Made by a program: the position numbers and the translations under genes. Source: Bipolaris cookei (lineage: Eukaryota; Ascomycota; Dothideomycetes; Pleosporales; Pleosporaceae). Taken from it: DNA of 13,607 nt. The stretch spans positions 1-13,607 of the forward strand of contig NRSV01000185.1 of assembly GCA_002286855.1 (NCBI GenBank), read 5' to 3'. Shown in pieces: positions 8,121 through 13,607 of this stretch. The notes under the pieces are model-generated. The model was not told the DNA's origin. It searched no databases and was given only the letters and a program-made list of their open reading frames with translations. Position 1 is the stretch's first letter. Each line of letters opens with the position of its first letter.

Positions 8121-8137
8121 TCGGAAAGACATTCCGA
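8121..8137. promoter_or_regulatory. TCGGAA-N5-TTCCGA inverted repeat (CGG-N9-CCG)
   Basis: Perfect 6-bp arms with a 5-nt spacer, 12 nt upstream of the start codon of a Zn2Cys6 protein. Inverted CGG/CCG triplets at fixed spacing are the classical target of this protein family, so it could be an autoregulatory site. That role is inferred from form and place only. Confidence 0.45.
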
Positions 8138-8149
8138 CCACATGCGACA

Positions 8150-10847
8150 ATGACATCTCCGGGTCTCAGCGGTGATCACCGCCCAAACGATGTCTCGACA
8201 CGAGCCGATGACAGTGCTGAAGCAAGACCGGCGAAGAGGAACAGGGCAACAATTGCATGCACGAATTGCCGACAGCGCAAATCACGTGTAAGTGAAGGCA
8301 CCTTGCGTTCGGGCTCATGAGCTGCACATTGTCGTCGTTTCGGGCATTAGCCTTACCTCATCATGTTTAATAATTGCTGAGTGGCTTGAATAGTGTGATG
8401 GATTACGACCAAAATGTTCTGTTTGCAAAGATTACAGCCTTGAGTGCGCGTATTCTAACACCGGCACTCTTACCAAGAACTCTGTTTCCAAAGGGTTAGC
8501 CTCCTACTAGCCAATAGTACGGCGTTGCCAGCAGTCCTTCCAATCTGACTCGATCGTAGGCTCATAGAAGCACTCGAAGCTCGGCTCACATGTCTCGAAA
8601 ATGGTTTTACTGGAATATCTACCAGAGTAAGCAAGATCGAAGATGTGCAAAATAAGGGCACTACACACGCGTCCTCTATGTCACATTCATCTAGAATCCT
8701 CAGTGATGTCCCACTTTCGCAGGCGGAGGATAGTGCAAGAAATTTAGCCGATCTTGAAGATCCGACTGATGGAATGGGCTCAATGATTTTTACAGATGAA
8801 GAAGACTTGCGATTCTTTGGTAATAGCACTACTTCTGGGGTTTTCCATATCCTAAGTGACTAATTAGATGCTTAGGGCCATCCTCCAACATAGCGTTTAC
8901 CCGTCGAATTGTTCAATTAACAACTGCAATCTTGAAAAAGGCTGCATCAATGGGTAGCCCATTATCTCCAGAGGAATATACCATAACAAGCCACATCCCG
9001 CGTATATCTCGGCCCCCATCTCCGATACCGATTCATGTTGGTCATTCTGATACTGCTTCAATTGGGACAGAACCGTTCATACTGCCACCGCAACAAGACA
9101 CCCTCCACCTTATAGAGCTTTATTTTAGTTCAACCGGTACTGTTTTTCCATACATTGACAAAGAAGGCTTTCTTCAGACTTATCGGCAGCTTGTTTCGAC
9201 GAGCATTGTTTCTGTGCGGAGGTCGTGGCTTGGCTTGCTCAACGTAGTGCTTGCAATGGCAACAAATGCTAATACAGGATATGACGCAACATTATCTGCG
9301 CAGGAACGTACAGCCAAGTCAAACATCTACTTTCGCCGTGCTTTAGTTCTTTGTGATCGACAAATACGGCATGGTACGAGTGTTGAAATTGGTATGCAGA
9401 GATGCCCCCCCTCTTTTTATCTCTAAACCTGACAGTAAATATCTAGTCCAACTCCTGCTCTTGATGAGTCAGTACCTCCAAGGTTCTGAACGTTCGGTTG
9501 AGACGTGGAATATTCACGGTCTTGCTGTGAAGGCAGCTTATCAATTAGGTTTGCACTCTTCGGATGCTCTCCAGCAGTATCCGCCTCGAGAACGCGAGTT
9601 CCGCAAAAGAACTTGGTATGGGTGTGTCATACTTGATAGGAAAGTATTACCAACCATTTCATAATCTATCCTAACCTATTCAGAACACTAAGTATGACGA
9701 TGGGACGACCTATCTCTATCCCAGAACAGTTTGTCAAAATTGAACTTCCCCAGATCCTTGCGGACTCAGAATCGGAAGATGAAGCAAGCGTGCAGTTCTT
9801 TACAGCGACCATGTTAGCATATGAAAACCTATAGGAAAACCCTATCGCTAACAAGCTACAGAACGCTTTACCGGATTATGACGGATGTCCTTGATGTTCT
9901 ATACGGAAGCAATCTAGGATGTGAAGGTCATGTTGATGCTTTCGAGGCTGCCTCCTACCTTCTAAAATGCGAGCAAAGATTCTTCTCTTGGCAGCGTGGC
10001 CTGCCACAGCAGATATCATTGATCAGGTCAGAAGATCTGGAACGAGAACCAAATGAGTTCAAGATCATGGGGTTGCGTATTATATTGACACTGAGGTTCC
10101 TCAATTTACGCATACTTGCACACCGACCAATACTGTGTATGTACTTGGAGAGCCTGGGAGCATCTCAGGTAGATCCCTTACAGTTAGCTACATTGCGTCA
10201 AATCGGAGCCAATAGTGTCCAGCTTTGTGTTCAGTCGGCAACCACCATTGTTAATATAACCGGCTGGGCATTGAAATACAATAATCCCCCTCGAAATCTG
10301 CTTGGCGCATGGTGGTTTTCCCTCTACTATAGTAAGTCATTCAGAGCCATCGAATATCCTATAAGGTTGAACTTACCTTCCCAGCGTTTAATGCGTCACT
10401 TGTATTATACTCCGCATTGATTATCCAACACCAGACAAAGCTATGGGACCATCCAATGGCCATGGAAGAGTTGCATCTGTCCATAGAATCTCTTCATGGC
10501 GCAACAGAATGTCTATCCCTGATTTTCAAAGGAAACAGAATGGCAGAAAAATGTGTTCGGTATACTTCCGCACTGTCAAACTGGTTGTCAGTGATGTGTA
10601 AGAATGTCACTTTTCCCCACAATACCTCTCATTAACTGAGCGTATAGATATATCAGAAAGCAATTCTGCCATCGGCATCTCTAGCTTGCCTAATCATCTG
10701 TCCGAAAGATTTGCCATGCAAGGTGCTTCTGATGATAGTACGCAGTCGCACGAACACTTGCATTTTTACGACTCCACCGACTTACACTTAGGGCCTGACT
10801 CGGGCGAGCTCTTAAATCCCGCTGATTTTAGCTTTCTGTGTAGATAA
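8150..10847 (+). CDS. Zn2Cys6 (Gal4-type) transcription factor, nine exons, one defective splice donor
   Basis: Nuclear DNA-binding regulator. Exons: 8150-8287, 8394-8494, 8560-8819, 8876-9391, 9447-9639, 9684-9812, 9862-10331, 10385-10597, 10648-10847. They sum to 2,220 nt with every phase matching, giving 739 residues. Residues 37-64 form C-x2-C-x6-C-x6-C-x2-C-x6-C, split by intron 1. A short coiled coil (LIEALEARLTCLEN, 81-94) follows, as in dimeric Gal4-type factors. From about residue 245 comes the fungal middle homology region: LIELYFSSTGTVFPYIDKEGF, WNIHGLAVKAAYQLGLH, RTWYGCVILDRTLSMTMGRP, and near the end GAWWFSLYYTFNASLVLYSALI. Seven introns (49-106 nt) have GT...AG ends. Intron 5 (9640-9683, 44 nt) has a normal branch site (CTAAC) and acceptor, but the donor reads GAAAGT where GTAAGT is expected. 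Using the GT at 9644 instead shifts the frame to a stop at 9741; retaining the intron stops at 9662. The gene may therefore make a protein cut after about residue 358-378, or be a young pseudogene. A role in gentisate catabolism is suggested only by position. Confidence 0.85.
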
Positions 10848-10979
10848 TCAAGTTTAAATGTTCCATTAAGCTCAAAAACACCATTTTATTGATTTCCTGA
10901 AAATTAGTCGAAACTAGTACTATTCGAAAGCTACAGACGAGTGAAGCCTAGTGCATACAGCCATACCATCTGCGACGAG
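10848..10979. other. Regulator 3' flank and start of the LINE
   Basis: No gene. The stop codon of the regulator and the first ATG of LINE ORF1 are only 132 nt apart, so the regulator's 3' UTR and the LINE 5' end must meet here. I see no sharp boundary or target-site duplication, because the far end of the LINE is outside the window. Confidence 0.4.
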
Positions 10980-12199
10980 ATGGCGGCGCCAGCATCCAAT
11001 ATTGGCGATGGTAACCACCCCGACGCGTCGCGAACGCGTCTGGGCGGGGACAACAAGGTGAAAGGGAGAGCCGACAAGGCTAAGAAGGGGACAGGAAAAG
11101 GAGAGGAAGACGACGAGATTACCCAATTAATTGCTGAAGGTATACAGGAAGGAGTAGCAGAGTTAGAGAAGGGCGAATCCGAGTTTGCACGCGCGACACT
11201 TGTCCGCCTCAAAAAACTTAAATCGTTGCTTGGCACCAGAAAAAAGAACACTATAACAAACAACGAAATCAACAACAGCCTGCGTAAAATCACGCAGCAA
11301 CTTACAGCAATTGAGGAAAGAACAGCTATAAACATTGAATCTTCAACTACAGCGGTGAAGTCGAGCAAGTCCCTGTCCTGGAGCCAAGTGGCCGCGGGAG
11401 GGGCACAACAAAGGCCTAGGATCGAGATCCGACTCGACAAGAAGCCAGACGAACAACCAAAGACCACAGAACAGCAGCTCGAGTGGATCAGGACAGCCAT
11501 CCCTGATGCCCAAGCAATAATAACGCACCCAAGATCGACGAAAAAGGTGTCAATTCTAGTCAGTAATACAGCCCGGAGAGACCAAATCCTCCAGTCTGGA
11601 CTACAAGGTCTCGAAGGTGCAAAAGTGATTCGTCAGCCTAAGCTAGTAATGGTTTCGGGAATCCCAATTAGGGAGAACATACAGAACCATAAATGCAGTG
11701 ACAACGAAGAGTGGATCAAGAAGGTCCAGCAGAGAAACCCAGGAATGCTGATCGACAGAGTCGCCTGGCTATACTCCGACAAAGACCTGACTAGACGCCG
11801 AGAAGAAGGCAAGCAGACAAAAGGATCCATCATTCTTAGCATGGCAACAGAGGCTATGCAACACCTTGTGATCAAACAGGGCCTCCTGGTAGGAGCAGAA
11901 TGGCATCCAGCCAGCATGTGGGACATCTCTCTCACGGATGGACAGTGCTTCCGCTGCCATCAATGGGGCCACAACCAGTCAGTATGCAACGCGCCAAAAG
12001 AACTGTGTGGGCACTGTGCGGGAAGCCATTCCTCCAGGGACTGCATGTCTAAGGAAGATGAACAATCTAGCTGTGCTGCATGCAAGCAGAAAGGACACAA
12101 GGCCTGGATGACGAAGAGGTGCAGATCGTATGAGGCGTTCCGAGAGAAGAACCAAGCCAAAAAAAATGGAGATGGTACAGACCACGGCAAGGATTCAGA

Positions 12200-12205
12200 G
12201 GGGGG
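12200..12205 (+). other. G6 run, site of the ORF1 frameshift
   Basis: Six G in a row where the frame changes. Five would keep ORF1 open from 10980 to its stop at 12436. Confidence 0.6.
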
Positions 12206-12434
12206 ACTATTTCAGCTTAGGCAAATCTAACCCCACCTCCTTCACCTTTAGCAGCTCATCACAAGGAGACAATGGAAGATGGAGCACAGTAGAGAGCAGC
12301 AACAAGAAGAGGAAGACTGTTCGGCGACCCACAAATATCGAGCGCGCTGGCAACAACCCACACCAGGGACGGCTGCCTTTATTCAGCACAAGGACTAACA
12401 GCACAAGTGCGGAAGGAATGGCGAGGAGCACCCA

Positions 12435-12438
12435 ATGA
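12435..12438 (+). other. ATGA stop/start overlap between LINE ORF1 and ORF2
   Basis: The TGA ending ORF1 (12436-12438) overlaps the ATG opening ORF2 (12435-12437). This geometry suits termination-reinitiation coupling, which is described for some two-ORF non-LTR elements. Confidence 0.7.
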
Positions 12439-13607
12439 GGGACCTCAACATCATCCAATACAACTGCGGAAATGCAAACGGCGGTGGAGCACAACCATTC
12501 TTCGATTCCCTAGAGCCAGAAAAATACCCAGTAATTGCAGTTCAAGAACCTCTGGTCCGTAACCGGGGAAGAAACGACACCTACTGCCCAAGGAATTACC
12601 GTCTTAGCAGAAGGCTGGAGATAGGTGACAAAACCGTATTCATGATCCATGATAGAATACCAAACACAGAGTGGGAGGTCCTACAGTCCACGTCAAACTG
12701 CGAATATCTTCGCATCGGGAGAGGGAGCCAAGAGGTGAGGGTTCTTAATGTCTACAACCCGGTTGGTCCAGCAAACCAGCCAAGCATAGAGACATGGCCT
12801 ACTATTAAGAAATGCCTCGAAGACAATCACCCTAGGACGTTGGTGATTGGTGACTTTAATGCTCACCACCCGGAATGGGCAGGCCCAACGACGGCAAGGG
12901 AGGAGAAGGCTCAACATTTATTGCAACAGATGGAGAGCTATGGCCTCTCCCCGCTAAACGAGGAAGGCGTTGCCAACTGGGAACGAAACCACAGAACAAT
13001 TATAATCGATCTTGGGTTCGCCACACGAGAGATGACAGACAGGATAATCTCGTACCAACCAAGAAGGGAGTGGTCCCTGACAAAGGACCATATTCCTATC
13101 GAGATCCAGATCCAGGGCGGCAGGCCAGCCTATCGGACGAACCATAAATTCGCGCTCAACAGGGCAGACTGGAGTAGGATTGAAGAAGAGGTGGCTAAGA
13201 AGGAATGGAGACACCACCCAGAGTGGACGCTAGTAACTATCACCCAGACCGTCAGGAAGATCCTAGACGAACACTGTCCAAGAACGAGACACTGTGATAG
13301 GTCCCGCCCAGAGTGGTCACCAGAGGCATCAGACCTGCTGCTAGAAGCCCAGAGCGAAAGAAGAGAGTACCAAAGGACCAGAGACGAAACCCACAACAGG
13401 CAGTGGAAGGCTAAGAGAAACCAGCTAAAGCGACTGCTGAGGACTAACGCGAGAGCGCGATGGCGGAAATTCGTCGAAGAGATCACAGCTGACACCAAAG
13501 ATGAACAACACGCCCACAACAGGGGTCTCTGGACAATGTCGAAGTGGAGTAGAAGGAGCAGAGGTGACAACGGTGATGCCGCCGTCCCCGCGCTGCGCAG
13601 GAACAAA
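12435..13607 (+). CDS. LINE ORF2, N-terminal part: AP-type endonuclease, cut by the window edge
   Basis: Encodes the enzyme that nicks target DNA and copies the LINE RNA. 391 codons are open without a stop to the right edge. The endonuclease/exonuclease/phosphatase fold is marked by IQYNCGNANG (Asn10), VQEP (Glu38, metal-binding), VLNVYNPVG, VIGDFNAHHPEWAG (Asp140 and Asn142, catalytic), IIIDLGFA and LTKDHIPIEIQ (Asp218, His219). The last is KDH where SDH is usual; the essential Asp-His pair is kept. From about residue 235 follows a basic, Arg/Glu-rich linker with several Trp, as found between endonuclease and reverse transcriptase in Tad1-type LINEs. No reverse transcriptase motif is reached. 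This visible part looks functional. Confidence 0.87.
   Translation, partial: MRDLNIIQYNCGNANGGGAQPFFDSLEPEKYPVIAVQEPLVRNRGRNDTYCPRNYRLSRRLEIGDKTVFMIHDRIPNTEWEVLQSTSNCEYLRIGRGSQEVRVLNVYNPVGPANQPSIETWPTIKKCLEDNHPRTLVIGDFNAHHPEWAGPTTAREEKAQHLLQQMESYGLSPLNEEGVANWERNHRTIIIDLGFATREMTDRIISYQPRREWSLTKDHIPIEIQIQGGRPAYRTNHKFALNRADWSRIEEEVAKKEWRHHPEWTLVTITQTVRKILDEHCPRTRHCDRSRPEWSPEASDLLLEAQSERREYQRTRDETHNRQWKAKRNQLKRLLRTNARARWRKFVEEITADTKDEQHAHNRGLWTMSKWSRRSRGDNGDAAVPALRRNK

Larger units (their letters stand above)
7781..8149 (+). promoter_or_regulatory. Upstream region of the Zn2Cys6 gene
   Basis: About 370 nt without a convincing gene; an open frame at 7784-8080 has no recognisable product. It carries the shared 15-nt motif at 7918-7932, the short inverted repeat TCCG-A-CGGA at 7940-7948 and the stronger inverted repeat at 8121-8137. 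Confidence 0.5.
10980..12438 (+). pseudogene. LINE ORF1 (Gag-like, three zinc knuckles) with one frameshift
   Basis: RNA-binding protein that would package LINE RNA. ATG 10980 is the first Met of the open frame and starts MAAPASNIGDG. Residues about 45-120 are charged and helical, possibly coiled-coil. A central region (SWSQVAAGG to LVMVSGIPI) is of the type seen in Tad1 Gag proteins. Three knuckles follow: C323-x2-C-x4-H-x4-C336, C343-x2-C-x3-H-x4-C355 and C365-x2-C-x4-H-x7-C381. This frame stops at 12228. The next frame (about 12200-12438) is open, Ser-rich and ends exactly at the ATGA overlap with ORF2, so it is surely the true tail. One surplus G in the run 12200-12205 explains the break: with five G the reading would be DSEGDYFSLGKSN. 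The frameshift may be a mutation or a homopolymer sequencing error. Confidence 0.82.
10980..13607 (+). mobile_element. 5' part of a Tad1-like non-LTR retrotransposon (LINE)
   Basis: Two overlapping reading frames in the order Gag-like zinc-knuckle protein, then endonuclease, with no long terminal repeat seen. This is the layout of fungal Tad1-clade LINEs. The 5' end is placed at the first ATG for want of a visible boundary; the reverse transcriptase and any RNase H lie beyond the right edge. The presence of a full ORF1 start shows the copy is not strongly 5'-truncated, unlike most LINE copies. Confidence 0.82.

Noticed and set aside
8861..8863. Stop codon ending the regulator after its acidic region
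   Set aside because: It lies inside intron 3 (8820-8875), whose removal restores the RFFGPSSNIAF reading.
9821..9861. A second broken splice donor (ATAGGA) before the LYRIM exon
   Set aside because: That intron would be only 31 nt; a GT donor at 9813 gives a 49-nt intron with the right phase.
10931..11500. 189-codon minus-strand frame over LINE ORF1
   Set aside because: Antisense shadow of the Gag frame, which has clear zinc knuckles on the plus strand.
12130..12240. Programmed ribosomal frameshift within LINE ORF1
   Set aside because: No slippery heptamer or obvious stem-loop was seen, and one surplus G in a G run explains the shift more simply.
13130..13606. 158-codon minus-strand frame at the right edge
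   Set aside because: Antisense shadow of the LINE ORF2 linker; the plus frame is open over 391 codons with endonuclease motifs.
1..13607. CRISPR array, tRNA, rRNA or bacterial operon signals
   Set aside because: No regularly spaced repeats, no tRNA-like cloverleaf noticed, and the gene structure is eukaryotic.

Overview
The window looks like nuclear DNA of a filamentous ascomycete (Pezizomycotina). Spliceosomal introns are 44-106 nt long with CTRAY-type branch sites, there is a Zn2Cys6 regulator with a fungal-type middle homology region, several pogo/Fot-like DNA transposon relics are present, and the right edge carries a Tad1-like non-LTR retrotransposon. Everything was read by eye; family names rest on recognised motifs, not on searches.

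Layout: (i) 1-3180 is a stack of pogo-superfamily relics on the + strand: a 3' scrap of one transposase (1-243), an almost full-length but broken transposase (334-2079), and, abutting its 3' end, a TA-flanked, internally deleted element of a different pogo lineage (2080-3180) with both terminal inverted repeats. (ii) 3181-3771 is the probable promoter of an intact three-exon gentisate 1,2-dioxygenase gene (3772-4906). (iii) 5226-7780 holds two 3' parts of the same transposase lineage as 334-2079, placed head to head (5226-6112 on -, 6133-7780 on +), with one terminal repeat of the other element family at their junction (6113-6134). (iv) 7780-8149 is a probable promoter and 8150-10847 a nine-exon Zn2Cys6 transcription factor gene. 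Its exons join in frame to 739 residues, but only if intron 5 is spliced from a non-canonical GA donor. (v) About 10980 to the right edge is the 5' part of a Tad1-like LINE: ORF1 (Gag with three zinc knuckles, one frameshift at a G run), a 4-nt ATGA overlap, then ORF2 with an AP-endonuclease-like domain, cut by the window edge before the reverse transcriptase.

How the genes may work together: gentisate dioxygenase cleaves the ring of gentisate in salicylate/3-hydroxybenzoate catabolism. A pathway regulator next to such a gene is common in fungi, and both upstream regions share an exact 15-nt string. I infer that the two genes were a small catabolic unit, later spread about 3.2 kb apart by transposon insertions and flanked by others. 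The likely loss of a splice donor in the regulator is the main open question.
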